From positions 1 to 41,302 of the forward strand of contig JACDOI010000021.1 in the NCBI GenBank assembly GCA_017656145.1: a DNA stretch of 41,302 bases, in the 5' to 3' direction. This stretch comes from Bacillota bacterium (lineage in GTDB: Bacteria > Bacillota > Limnochordia > Limnochordales > ZCTH02-B6). The notes below the pieces were generated by a model that saw only the letters and a program-made list of their open reading frames with translations, was not told where the DNA came from and did no database searches. Positions 9,502 to 17,720 of this stretch are shown in pieces. Numbering within the stretch: the stretch's first letter is position 1; each line of letters begins with the position of its first letter. The position numbers were made by a program, and so were the translations under genes.

Positions 9502-9813
9502 ATGGCGGTGCGGGTACGGATACCCGTGCTGATGCGCAACTTGACCGGCGGAGAGTCCCAGGTGACGGCCGAGGGCCGCACCGTGGCTGAGGTGTTTTCC
9601 GACCTCGACAGGCGGTTTCCCGGTGTCAAGGAACGGGTCTACGACGAAGAAGGGAAGTTGCGCCGGTTCATCAACGTGTATGTCAACGAAAAAGACATCC
9701 GCGAGATGCAAGGGGAAGAAACGCCGCTGGCCGACGGCGACGAGGTGGCCATCGTGCCCGCCATTGCCGGCGGTGGGCCGAAGGACCGGTCTTCCGCTTC
9801 CATCGACCGTTAA
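9502..9813 (+). CDS. cysO: CysO-like ubiquitin-fold sulfur carrier with a C-terminal extension
   Basis: A MoaD/ThiS-fold protein of 103 residues. The body (MAVRVRIPVLMRNLTGG..., RRFINVYVNEKDI, DGDEVAIVPAIAGG) resembles mycobacterial CysO, which carries sulfur as a C-terminal thiocarboxylate for cysteine synthesis. The odd point is the end: the diglycine that must be terminal for adenylation is at about residues 90-91 and is followed by 12 more residues (GPKDRSSASIDR) before the stop. The carrier would therefore need proteolytic maturation. A JAMM protease is encoded 2.4 kb downstream in the same cluster. Start ATG 9502 follows GAGGAGG (9487-9493). Protein conjugation, as for TtuB or archaeal SAMPs, is an alternative role. 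Confidence 0.88.
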   Translation: MAVRVRIPVLMRNLTGGESQVTAEGRTVAEVFSDLDRRFPGVKERVYDEEGKLRRFINVYVNEKDIREMQGEETPLADGDEVAIVPAIAGGGPKDRSSASIDR

Positions 9814-9886
9814 GGCTGCACCGGCCGCCCGGCTCCCTCGTACGATGGAGGGTGTTCCGACTTCGTCGCTGAAGGAGGCGGGCGGC

Positions 9887-11080
9887 ATGACCGCGGACGG
9901 GACGCCCCACGGCGGGGAGCTGGTGGACCGGGAGCTTCGGGGCGATGAGCGGGAAGAATGGCGCAGGCGGGCCCGGGAATGGCCCGGGCTGCGGCTTCCG
10001 GCCCGGGCCCTAGCGGACGTGTTCTGCCTGGCGACAGGCGTCTACAGCCCATTGCGGGGATTCCTCGACCGCCGGGACTACTTCGCGGTCCTTGACGACA
10101 TGCGGCTGGCGTCAGGCGTTGTGTGGAGCTTGCCCGTGACGCTGGCCGTACCGCCGGACACCGCGGCGGATCTGGACGAAGGCCGGTGGCTCAGGCTGGA
10201 GGACGGCGCCGGCCGGGCGGTAGCCGTGCTGCGGGTGGAAGACCGGTTCCGGCGGGATCCCGAATATGAAGCCCGCCGCGTATACGGTACGGCGGACCCC
10301 GTTCACCCGGGGGTGGCCCGCCTGTACCGGGAACCGCGCGTTCTGATTGGGGGAGGCGTGTGGCTGCTGGAGCGGCCTGTTCTGCCCGGGGTCGAGGACG
10401 GGGCGGCGCACCTCCTCGAACCAGCCGCAACCCGCCGGGAGTTCGCCCGCCGGGGATGGCGCCGGGTGGTGGGCTTTCAGACCCGCAACCCGGTGCACCG
10501 GGCCCACGAGTACATTCAAAAGTGCTCCTTGGAGATGGCTGACGGGTTGCTTTTGCACCCGCTTGTGGGCGAGACGAGGGAAGACGATGTCCCGGCTGAG
10601 ATCCGGATGCAAAGCTACCGGGTCCTCATCGAGCGGTATTTTCCCCAGGAACGGGTTGTGCTCGCGCCGTTTCCGGCCGCGATGCGCTACGCCGGCCCCC
10701 GGGAAGCCTTGTTCCACGCCTTGTGCCGGAAAAATTACGGCTGCACCCACTTCATCGTCGGGCGGGACCACGCCGGAGTCGGCTCCTTCTACGGCCCGTT
10801 CGACGCGCAGCGCATCTTTGAGCGATTTGCTCCGGAAGAACTGGGAATTACCCCCCTCTGTTTCGACAACGCTTTTTACTGCCGGCGGTGCCAGGGCATG
10901 GCCACCGCCCGGTCGTGCCCCCACAGCCCCGAGTACCGGGTTTCCTTAAGCGGCACCCGGGTGAGGGAGATGCTGCGCCGGGGAGAGACGCCCCCGCCGG
11001 AGGTGACCCGGCCGGAGGTGGCCGCGGTGCTGGCAGAGGCCATGGCAGCCCGCACCCCGGTGCCCGAAGCCATACCTTGA
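9887..11080 (+). CDS. sat: sulfate adenylyltransferase (ATP sulfurylase)
   Basis: Catalyses ATP + sulfate to APS + pyrophosphate, the first step of sulfate activation, or the reverse in dissimilatory sulfur oxidation. The 397-residue protein is the monofunctional Sat length, with no APS-kinase domain. The N-terminal PUA-like domain contains FCLATGVYSPLRGFL. The catalytic block has QTRNPVHRAHE (about residues 198-208) and VGRDHAGVG (about 291). A Cys-rich CRRCQGMATARSC segment and the SGTRVREMLRRGE motif follow. ATG 9887 is preceded by GAAGGAGG (9871-9878). No cysC, cysH or apr genes lie in the window, so the direction of the reaction here is open. It sits between two sulfur carriers. Confidence 0.95.
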   Translation: MTADGTPHGGELVDRELRGDEREEWRRRAREWPGLRLPARALADVFCLATGVYSPLRGFLDRRDYFAVLDDMRLASGVVWSLPVTLAVPPDTAADLDEGRWLRLEDGAGRAVAVLRVEDRFRRDPEYEARRVYGTADPVHPGVARLYREPRVLIGGGVWLLERPVLPGVEDGAAHLLEPAATRREFARRGWRRVVGFQTRNPVHRAHEYIQKCSLEMADGLLLHPLVGETREDDVPAEIRMQSYRVLIERYFPQERVVLAPFPAAMRYAGPREALFHALCRKNYGCTHFIVGRDHAGVGSFYGPFDAQRIFERFAPEELGITPLCFDNAFYCRRCQGMATARSCPHSPEYRVSLSGTRVREMLRRGETPPPEVTRPEVAAVLAEAMAARTPVPEAIP

Positions 11081-11105
11081 CTATCCCGATCGGAATTGTT
11101 AGCAT
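11077..11105 (+). promoter_or_regulatory. internal promoter ahead of the tusA-like gene
   Basis: TTGACT (11077-11082) and TAGCAT (11100-11105) are separated by 17 bases, with a TGT extended -10 just before the second box. The -35 overlaps the sat stop codon. It could give extra transcription of the tusA-like to cysK genes. Confidence 0.5.
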
Positions 11106-11120
11106 AGGGCTCGGGAGGCG

Positions 11121-11372
11121 ATGCCGGTGGCCCACGATGTTCCAATCGACCGGGAACTGGACCTTAAGGGTGAAGTGTGCCCGTACACGTTCGTGAAGAG
11201 CAAGCTGGTGCTCGAGACGATGAAGCCCGGTGAAGTATTGCGGGTCATTGTGGACCATGAGCCGGCCACGGGCAATGTTCCCCGCAGCATGGAAAGCGAG
11301 GGACACCGGGTATTGAGCGTAGGGCCGGCTGGCGAGCGCACGTGGGAGATCATCGTGCGCAAGAAGGAATAG
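11121..11372 (+). CDS. TusA/SirA-like sulfur carrier with a CPYT motif
   Basis: An 83-residue protein of the TusA fold, which passes persulfide sulfur on a conserved cysteine. The sequence DLKGEVCPYTFVKSKLVLE puts the candidate active Cys at about residue 20. Classical TusA has CPxP, and here the second proline is replaced by threonine (CPYT). The C-terminal half (VLRVIVDHEPATGNVPRSMESEGH) is typical. ATG 11121 follows GGGAGGCG closely. It lies between sat and the E1-like gene. That E1-like enzyme has no rhodanese domain, so this protein is a reasonable sulfur donor to the ubiquitin-fold carriers; this is inference. Confidence 0.85.
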   Translation: MPVAHDVPIDRELDLKGEVCPYTFVKSKLVLETMKPGEVLRVIVDHEPATGNVPRSMESEGHRVLSVGPAGERTWEIIVRKKE

Positions 11373-11383
11373 GGGGAGCGGCC

Positions 11384-12235
11384 GTGTTCGCCTTCACGGA
11401 AGACGAAATCGTCCGCTACAGCCGGCACATCCTCTTGCCCGAAGTCGGCGGCGTGGGGCAGCAAAAGCTCAAGGAAGCCCGCGTGTTGATCGTGGGCGCC
11501 GGCGGGCTAGGGTCGCCGGCGGCGTTTTATCTTGCGGCGGCCGGGATCGGCACCATTGGCATCGTCGACGACGACGTGGTCGATTTGTCCAACCTCCAGC
11601 GCCAGATCCTGCACCGCACCCAGGACGTGGGAACGCCCAAGGTTGAGTCGGCGCGGCGCGCCCTGGAGGATCTCAATCCGGGCGTCAAAGTCGTGCCGTA
11701 CCGGTTTCGACTGGACGCGGGCAACGTAATGGACCTGATCCGCGAGTACGACGTCATCGTGGACGGAGTGGACAACTTCGCCACCCGGTACTTGCTCAAC
11801 GACGCCTGCGTCATGGCCGGCAAGCCCCTGGTCGACGCGGGAATCCTGCGTTGGGACGGGCTTGTCATGACCATCCGGCCTGGGGAAGGGCCCTGTTACC
11901 GGTGCGTGTTTCCGGAACCGCCGCCGCCGGGCGCCATCCCCAGCTGCCAGGAGGCGGGCATCATCGGCGCCATCGCCGGCATTATGGGCACCATTCAAGC
12001 CCTGGAGACGGTGAAGTTGATCCTGGGCGTGGGGGAAACGCTGACGGGCCGGCTTCTCGTCGTAGACGCGCTGGAAGGGCGGTTTCGACAGGTGACCGCT
12101 CGCCGGGATCCGGGTTGCCCCGTCTGCGGGGAGAACCCCACCATTACCCAATTGGTCGAGTACGATCTGGCCTGCGACATCCGGGGGAACGGAGCCGGTG
12201 ACAGGACCGCAGCGGCCGGAGGGGCTGCGAATTAG
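11384..12235 (+). CDS. MoeB/ThiF-family E1-like adenylyltransferase
   Basis: Expected to adenylate the C-terminal glycine of the ubiquitin-fold carriers so that sulfur can be added. The 283-residue protein opens with FTEDEIVRYSRHILLPEVGG, has the nucleotide loop GAGGLGSPAA at about residue 37, and the DLSNLQRQILH and DGVDNFATRYLLND motifs. CYRC (about 171) and CPVC (about 245) are the zinc-binding pairs, and SCQEAGIIGAIAG holds the family's conserved Cys. Unlike mycobacterial MoeZ it ends without a rhodanese domain. GTG 11384 follows AGGGGGAG. It ends inside the next gene (38-base overlap with GTG 12198), so translational coupling is likely. Confidence 0.92.
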   Translation: MFAFTEDEIVRYSRHILLPEVGGVGQQKLKEARVLIVGAGGLGSPAAFYLAAAGIGTIGIVDDDVVDLSNLQRQILHRTQDVGTPKVESARRALEDLNPGVKVVPYRFRLDAGNVMDLIREYDVIVDGVDNFATRYLLNDACVMAGKPLVDAGILRWDGLVMTIRPGEGPCYRCVFPEPPPPGAIPSCQEAGIIGAIAGIMGTIQALETVKLILGVGETLTGRLLVVDALEGRFRQVTARRDPGCPVCGENPTITQLVEYDLACDIRGNGAGDRTAAAGGAAN

Positions 12236-12686
12236 CCAAACGTTGCTAGACACGGTGATCGAGCATTGCCGGCGGGGGTATCCCGACGAGGCGTGCGGCA
12301 TCGTGACCGGGTTCTCGGGAAAGGCCCGGCGGGTTTACTGCCTCACCAATGTCGCGCCCGACAAGAGCCGTCGGTATCTGATCGACGCCCGAGAGCAGTT
12401 TCGCGTCTTTCGCGAGATGCGGGAGGCCGGCGAAGAGCTGGTGGCTATCTTTCATTCCCATCCTGCGACGGCGGCCTATCCCAGCCAGACTGACGTCGAC
12501 TTGGCGTTTTACCCGCAAGCCGCGTACGTGATCGTCTCCCTTGCGGGTTCAAGGCCCGACGTCCGCGCCTATCGCATCGACCGGGAACGGCGGTCAGTGG
12601 TTCCCGTGGCCGTCATTGTGGAGTCCGAAAGCCCGGACGTCAGGAAGGATGAGCATAGCAGGAGGACTGAGCCCGGTGGATATTAG
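12198..12686 (+). CDS. mec: JAMM/MPN+ metalloprotease, Mec+-like
   Basis: Predicted zinc isopeptidase of 162 residues. The JAMM set is complete: a glutamate in YPDEACGIV (about residue 31), His86 and His88 in FHSHP, Ser96 and Asp99 in PSQTD, giving HxHx7Sx2D. In M. tuberculosis Mec+ releases cysteine from CysO-cysteine, and in Pseudomonas QbsD trims residues after the diglycine of QbsE. Its place between the E1-like gene and the second carrier fits either role. GTG 12198 lies inside the E1-like gene; the ribosome site is weak and a slightly later start cannot be excluded. It overlaps the next gene if that starts at 12676. Confidence 0.9.
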   Translation: MTGPQRPEGLRISQTLLDTVIEHCRRGYPDEACGIVTGFSGKARRVYCLTNVAPDKSRRYLIDAREQFRVFREMREAGEELVAIFHSHPATAAYPSQTDVDLAFYPQAAYVIVSLAGSRPDVRAYRIDRERRSVVPVAVIVESESPDVRKDEHSRRTEPGGY

Positions 12687-12878
12687 CGTCAACGGTTCCC
12701 AGCGGGCGGTGGCTGCTGGGCAGACGGTGGCGGGCCTTTTGGCCGAGCTGGAGATGAATCCGGACGTCGTCAATGTGCAGCTCAACGGCGAAATCGTTCC
12801 CCGGTCCCGGTTCGGGGAAGTTTCCCTCAAGGACGGCGACCAGGTGGAGATCTTGATGTTCATGGGCGGCGGCGCCCG

Positions 12879-12882
<4 letters not shown>
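12676..12882 (+). CDS. thiS: ThiS-like ubiquitin-fold sulfur carrier
   Basis: A 68-residue beta-grasp protein: [54 protein letters not shown]. Such proteins carry sulfur as a terminal thiocarboxylate for thiamine (ThiS) or other products. Here the terminal glycines are followed by Ala-Arg before the stop, so trimming would be needed, as for the CysO-like protein upstream. No thiG or other thiamine gene is in the window. GTG 12676 is chosen because AGGAGG (12660-12665) lies 10 bases upstream; ATG 12649 has a purine run almost touching it. The gene overlaps the JAMM gene at its 5' end and cysK by four bases at its 3' end, a tightly coupled trio. Confidence 0.85.
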
Positions 12883-13859
<977 letters not shown>

Positions 13860-13928
13860 ATTTGTTCCCGGCATCCGCTCCTGGCCCCCGCTACCCGCTG
13901 GTTGCGGTATGAGGCGGCCTGGACCGTG

Positions 13929-13937
13929 TGCTATAAT
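13929..13937 (+). promoter_or_regulatory. extended -10 promoter that makes maf leaderless
   Basis: TGC followed by a perfect TATAAT (13932-13937) forms an extended -10; no TTGACA-like box lies 16-18 bases upstream. Transcription is expected about 7 bases after the box, which is the A of the maf ATG at 13944. No Shine-Dalgarno sequence precedes that ATG. Confidence 0.65.
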
Positions 13938-13943
13938 CGACGC

Positions 13944-14546
13944 ATGGACAAGCAATTCGATGGCGGTTTCACCGGGCCTTTGGTGCTGGCTTCGGGCTCG
14001 CCCCGGCGCCGGCGGCTTTTGGCCGAGCTGGGCGTGGAGTTCCGCACCGTCGTCCCCCAGATCGATGAGCAGTCGATCACCGGTCCTTCGCCCCAGGGCA
14101 TGGCGCGCGAGCGGGCGCGGCGCAAGGCCGAAGTGGTGGCCGAAACCTTGAACCAAGGTTTGGTCATCGGGGCCGATACCATCGTCGTCTGCGAAGGCCG
14201 GGTGCTGGGCAAGCCCCGGGACGCGGCCGACGCCCGCCGTCTGCTGGCGCTGCTTTCGGGCCGGGCCCACCGGGTGATCACCGGCGTTTGCGTGTGGGAT
14301 GCCGGCGCAAGGCGCTACGCGGTGGCCCACGAGGAAACCGAGGTGGTGTTTTGCCGGCTCGAGCCGGAGGAGATCGAGCGGTATGTCGCGACCGGCGAGC
14401 CGATGGACAAGGCGGGGGCTTACGGGATCCAGGGCCGGGGGGCCCTTTTGGTGGAGCGGATTTGCGGGGATTACTTCAACGTCGTCGGCTTGCCTTTGGT
14501 CCTGCTGGCCCGTCTGTTGAAGGATTTCGGCCTGCGCTTGCTGTAG
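13944..14546 (+). CDS. maf: Maf-family nucleotide pyrophosphatase
   Basis: Hydrolyses non-canonical or excess nucleoside triphosphates (dTTP/UTP or modified pyrimidines in studied members) and is tied to septum control in Bacillus. The 200-residue protein shows LVLASGSPRRRRLLAELG near the N-terminus, VIGADTIVVCEGRVLGKP with the catalytic aspartate (about residues 74-92), the HRVITGVCV block, and DKAGAYGIQGRGALLVERICGDYFNVVGLP. ATG 13944 is the only start that keeps the complete LASGSPRR domain apart from a weak internal TTG. It is followed by radC and the mre genes, the usual maf-radC-mreBCD order of Bacillota. Confidence 0.95.
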   Translation: MDKQFDGGFTGPLVLASGSPRRRRLLAELGVEFRTVVPQIDEQSITGPSPQGMARERARRKAEVVAETLNQGLVIGADTIVVCEGRVLGKPRDAADARRLLALLSGRAHRVITGVCVWDAGARRYAVAHEETEVVFCRLEPEEIERYVATGEPMDKAGAYGIQGRGALLVERICGDYFNVVGLPLVLLARLLKDFGLRLL

Positions 14547-14560
14547 CGGAGGTGGTTGTG

Positions 14561-15265
14561 GTGACCCAGGGTGCTCAGGCGGTGGCCATCCGCGATCTGC
14601 CCGTCCACGAACGGCCCCGGGAGCGGCTGTTGTCCGGCGGCGAGCGGTCGCTGAGCACCCGGGAACTTTTGGCCATTGTGCTGCGGACGGGCACTGCCCG
14701 GGAATCGGCCCTGGGGCTTGCCGACCGGTTGCTGGCCCGGGGCGGATCGCTTCGGGGTGTGGCCGCCATGCCAGCGTCCGAACTGTTGCAAGTACCGGGG
14801 ATGGGCCCGGCAAAGGCGGCACAGCTGAAGGCCGCCCTCGAGCTGGGTCGCCGGCTGGCCATGGAGCCTCCCAGGGAACGCATGGCCGTTCGACGCCCGC
14901 AAGATGTGGCCGCCCTGCTGATGGCGGAGCTGAGGGACCTCGATCGGGAAGTGTTTAAGGTGGTGATGCTGGACACAAAGCACCGGGTTATCTCCATCGA
15001 TACCCTCTCGATAGGCGACCTCCACGGAACGTTGGTCCACCCGCGCGAGCTGTTCAAAGACGCCATCCGGCGCAGCAGCTCCGCGCTCATCCTGGCTCAC
15101 AACCACCCCAGCGGCGATCCGGAGCCGAGCCCCGACGATATCGACCTCACGGCGCGGCTTGTGGCAGGTGGCCGCCTGCTCGGAATCGAAGTGCTGGACC
15201 ACATTGTAATCGGTGACAATAGGTACGTCAGCCTGAGGGAACGCGGGCTTGTGGACGCGCCGTAG
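14561..15265 (+). CDS. radC: RadC/UPF0758-family JAMM-domain protein
   Basis: A 234-residue protein of the RadC family whose cellular role is still unclear; the old DNA-repair assignment is disputed. N-terminal [25 protein letters not shown] is followed by a helix-hairpin-helix region ([24 protein letters not shown]). The JPM domain has LDTKHRVI and the metal-binding [17 protein letters not shown] 14561 follows GGAGGT (14548-14553) by 7 bases, and the preceding GTG (14558) is too close to it. It sits 14 bases after maf and 23 before mreB. Confidence 0.93.
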   Translation: MTQGAQAVAIRDLPVHERPRERLLSGGERSLSTRELLAIVLRTGTARESALGLADRLLARGGSLRGVAAMPASELLQVPGMGPAKAAQLKAALELGRRLAMEPPRERMAVRRPQDVAALLMAELRDLDREVFKVVMLDTKHRVISIDTLSIGDLHGTLVHPRELFKDAIRRSSSALILAHNHPSGDPEPSPDDIDLTARLVAGGRLLGIEVLDHIVIGDNRYVSLRERGLVDAP

Positions 15266-15288
15266 GGCCTGAAAGGGGTAGGCAAAGG

Positions 15289-16317
15289 ATGTTCGGCGGC
15301 TTCGGGCGCGACATGGGAATCGATCTGGGCACAGCCAACACGCTCGTCTACGTGAAGGGCAAAGGCATCGTCGTCCAGGAGCCTTCGGTCGTAGCTATCG
15401 ACAATGAGAGCAAGGAGGTACTCGCGGTCGGCGAGGAAGCCAAGCGCATGGTGGGGAGAACCCCCGGCAGCATCGTCGCCGTGCGCCCGCTGCAGGACGG
15501 CGTCATCGCGGACTTTGACGTCACCGAGCGGATGTTGCGCTATTTCATCTCCCAGGCCAACCGGCGCATCGGGCTCTTCCGGCCGCGGGTTGTGGTAGCT
15601 GTGCCGTCTGGGGTGACCGAAGTGGAAAAGCGGGCAGTTATCGATGCCACGCTGTCCGCGGGCGCCAAGGACGCGCGCCTTGTCGAGGAGCCCATGGCGG
15701 CGGCTATCGGGTGCGGCCTGCCCGTGCAGGAGCCGTCGGGCAATATGGTGGTGGACATCGGCGGCGGCACCACCGAGGTGGCCGTCATTTCTTTGGGCGG
15801 CATCGTCACCCACCGGTCGGTGCGGGTAGGAGGCGACGAACTGGATGAGGCGATTGTCCAGCACGTGCGGCGGAATTACAACTTGCTCATCGGCGAGCGG
15901 ACGGCCGAGGAAGTGAAGCACACGATCGGCTCCGCGTATCCCGTAGACGACGACCAAACCATGGACGTGCGAGGCCGCGATCTGGTCACCGGTTTGCCCA
16001 AAACCGTCACATTGACCGCGGCTGAGGTCCGGGAAGCGATGGCTGAACCCATCAGCGCGATCGTGGAGGCGGTGCGGGTGACGCTGGAGCGCACTCCGCC
16101 GGAGCTGGCTGCGGACGTGATGGACAAAGGGATCGTGTTGGCCGGCGGCGGCGCCCTCGTCCGGGGATTGGACCGGCTGCTCACCGAGGAGACGGGCATG
16201 CCCATTCTCATCGCCGAAGACCCGCTCACCGCAGTCGTTCGCGGCACCGGCATCGTTTTGGAACACTACGATCTGCTGCGGCGGGTGGCCATCGCTTCGA
16301 GGAAAGTCAGCGGGTAA
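15289..16317 (+). CDS. mreB: rod shape-determining protein MreB
   Basis: Bacterial actin that positions the lateral-wall synthesis machinery beneath the membrane. The 342-residue product has the phosphate-1 loop [15 protein letters not shown], the connect-1 and phosphate-2 region [21 protein letters not shown], and the adenosine motif [14 protein letters not shown]. Length and motifs are fully typical. It is the first of mreBCD, with purine-rich GAAAGGGG upstream of ATG 15289, and is followed 18 bases later by mreC. Confidence 0.97.
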   Translation: MFGGFGRDMGIDLGTANTLVYVKGKGIVVQEPSVVAIDNESKEVLAVGEEAKRMVGRTPGSIVAVRPLQDGVIADFDVTERMLRYFISQANRRIGLFRPRVVVAVPSGVTEVEKRAVIDATLSAGAKDARLVEEPMAAAIGCGLPVQEPSGNMVVDIGGGTTEVAVISLGGIVTHRSVRVGGDELDEAIVQHVRRNYNLLIGERTAEEVKHTIGSAYPVDDDQTMDVRGRDLVTGLPKTVTLTAAEVREAMAEPISAIVEAVRVTLERTPPELAADVMDKGIVLAGGGALVRGLDRLLTEETGMPILIAEDPLTAVVRGTGIVLEHYDLLRRVAIASRKVSG

Positions 16318-16335
16318 TAGAAAGGGTGGCGGGCC

Positions 16336-17172
16336 GTGCGGGGCTGGGCCGTGGCGGTGCTGGCCGGGCTGCTGGTCCTGGCATTGGTTTCCGCGATCTT
16401 CACCACGGCGAAACCGCGGGACGCGGTCAGCTGGGTGGAAGCCGCGCTCCGGGACGGGCTGGCGCCGCTGTTGTACGCCGTCAACCGGGCCGGCCGGGCG
16501 ATCACGGGGCTGTGGACGGCGGCCAGCGGCGTTTGGGACGCGCACCGGGAGAACGAACGGTTGCGGGCCGAACTGGCCGCACTGCGGGAGGAAAACTACC
16601 TACTGCAGGAGTTCCGGCGGGAAAACGAGGTGCTGCGGGCGGCACTGCAGTTGCCGCCGTGGGCCCCGCCGGCCGTCATCCACGCCGAGGTCGTCGCCCG
16701 GCCGCTCAATAACTGGTGGGGCGTGCTCACCGTCAACAAAGGCAGCGTTGACGGCGTCGCACCCCAAATGGGCGTGGTGGCGCCCGGAGGGGCCGTCGGA
16801 CATGTGCGGGCTGTCACCCGGCGGACCGCGGAGATCGTGCTTCTCATTGACCCTCGCAGCGCGGTCGGTGGCATCGTCCAGCGGACCGGAGAACCGGTGC
16901 TGGTGGAAGGCCTGGGATATCCGGGAACCCATCTGCGGCTGCGCCCGCTGGTAGCCGCGCCCGACATCCAGGTCGGAGACGTGGTGGTCACTTCGGGCAT
17001 GAGCCAGCTGTTCCGCAAAGGGATTCCCATCGGGCAGGTAGACGAGGTGGACGAGGGGCCCTACGGGCTGTCGGTGGACGCGACGCTCCGGCCGTTCGTC
17101 GATTTCGCCAAACTGGAAGTCGTCTCCATCGTCGCCCGCTACGCTGAACTGCCGGAGGCGGACGGCCGGTGA
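16336..17172 (+). CDS. mreC: rod shape-determining protein MreC
   Basis: Membrane-anchored scaffold of the elongasome that binds penicillin-binding proteins outside the membrane. The 278-residue protein has a single N-terminal membrane helix (about residues 4-22), a coiled coil (HRENERLRAELAALREENYLLQEF, about 73-100 with flanks) and the two beta-barrel domains with VTVNKGSVDGVAPQMGVV and DPRSAVGGIVQRTG. GTG 16336 follows AAAGGGTGGCGGG. It overlaps mreD by four bases. Confidence 0.93.
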   Translation: MRGWAVAVLAGLLVLALVSAIFTTAKPRDAVSWVEAALRDGLAPLLYAVNRAGRAITGLWTAASGVWDAHRENERLRAELAALREENYLLQEFRRENEVLRAALQLPPWAPPAVIHAEVVARPLNNWWGVLTVNKGSVDGVAPQMGVVAPGGAVGHVRAVTRRTAEIVLLIDPRSAVGGIVQRTGEPVLVEGLGYPGTHLRLRPLVAAPDIQVGDVVVTSGMSQLFRKGIPIGQVDEVDEGPYGLSVDATLRPFVDFAKLEVVSIVARYAELPEADGR

Positions 17173-17708
17173 CGGGCGCTTACCGCAAGAGCGCGTCCTG
17201 GTGGGCGGTCATGGGCGGGATAGTTGTGGGGCTAGTCGTTATCGACACGGCGCTTTTGGGCCGCTGGCCGCTGTTTGGGGTGAGGCCCGATCTTGTGCTC
17301 GTGTTCGCCGTCGGGCTCGCCCTCCGGCGGGGCCCCTGGGAGGGCGCGGCGCTGAGCCTGGCCGCCGGATTGGTCCACGACTTGTTGGGGGGGCACCTCA
17401 TCGGGCTTTCGGCTGTGGGTTACGGGGCCGCCGCTTGGGTGGCGGGACTCGCGGGCGAGCGGCTGTACCCGGAGCGCTGGATGATCGGCATGGGCGCGGT
17501 GGCCGCTGGCACATTGGTCAGCGAGGCGGTGTACGTCGCCGGTGCGCACGCCTTCGGCGTGCCGTTGCCGGGCGGGATGCTGGGGATGGTCCTTCCGGGC
17601 TTGATCGGATACCATCTTTTGTTAACCCCGATCGTGTTTCCCATCAGCCGGTGGGCCGCGGGCCTGTTATCGGCTCGGGACAGCGGGGAGGTCGCCATCC
17701 AGGGATAG
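17169..17708 (+). CDS. mreD: rod shape-determining membrane protein MreD
   Basis: Integral membrane partner of MreC in the elongasome. The 179-residue product is strongly hydrophobic with about five membrane helices and the conserved FGVRPDLVLVFAVGLALRRGPWEGAALSLAAGLVHDLLGG region. GTG 17169 overlaps the mreC stop. The gene ends 12 bases before the penicillin-binding protein gene, consistent with one transcript for wall elongation. Confidence 0.9.
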   Translation: MTGAYRKSASWWAVMGGIVVGLVVIDTALLGRWPLFGVRPDLVLVFAVGLALRRGPWEGAALSLAAGLVHDLLGGHLIGLSAVGYGAAAWVAGLAGERLYPERWMIGMGAVAAGTLVSEAVYVAGAHAFGVPLPGGMLGMVLPGLIGYHLLLTPIVFPISRWAAGLLSARDSGEVAIQG

Positions 17709-17720
17709 GGGCGAACAGCG

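Noticed and set aside
14561-15265. RadC JAMM domain as another protease for the sulfur carriers
   Set aside because: It has the [14 protein letters not shown] form of the RadC family and belongs to the maf-radC-mre group, not to the sulfur cluster.
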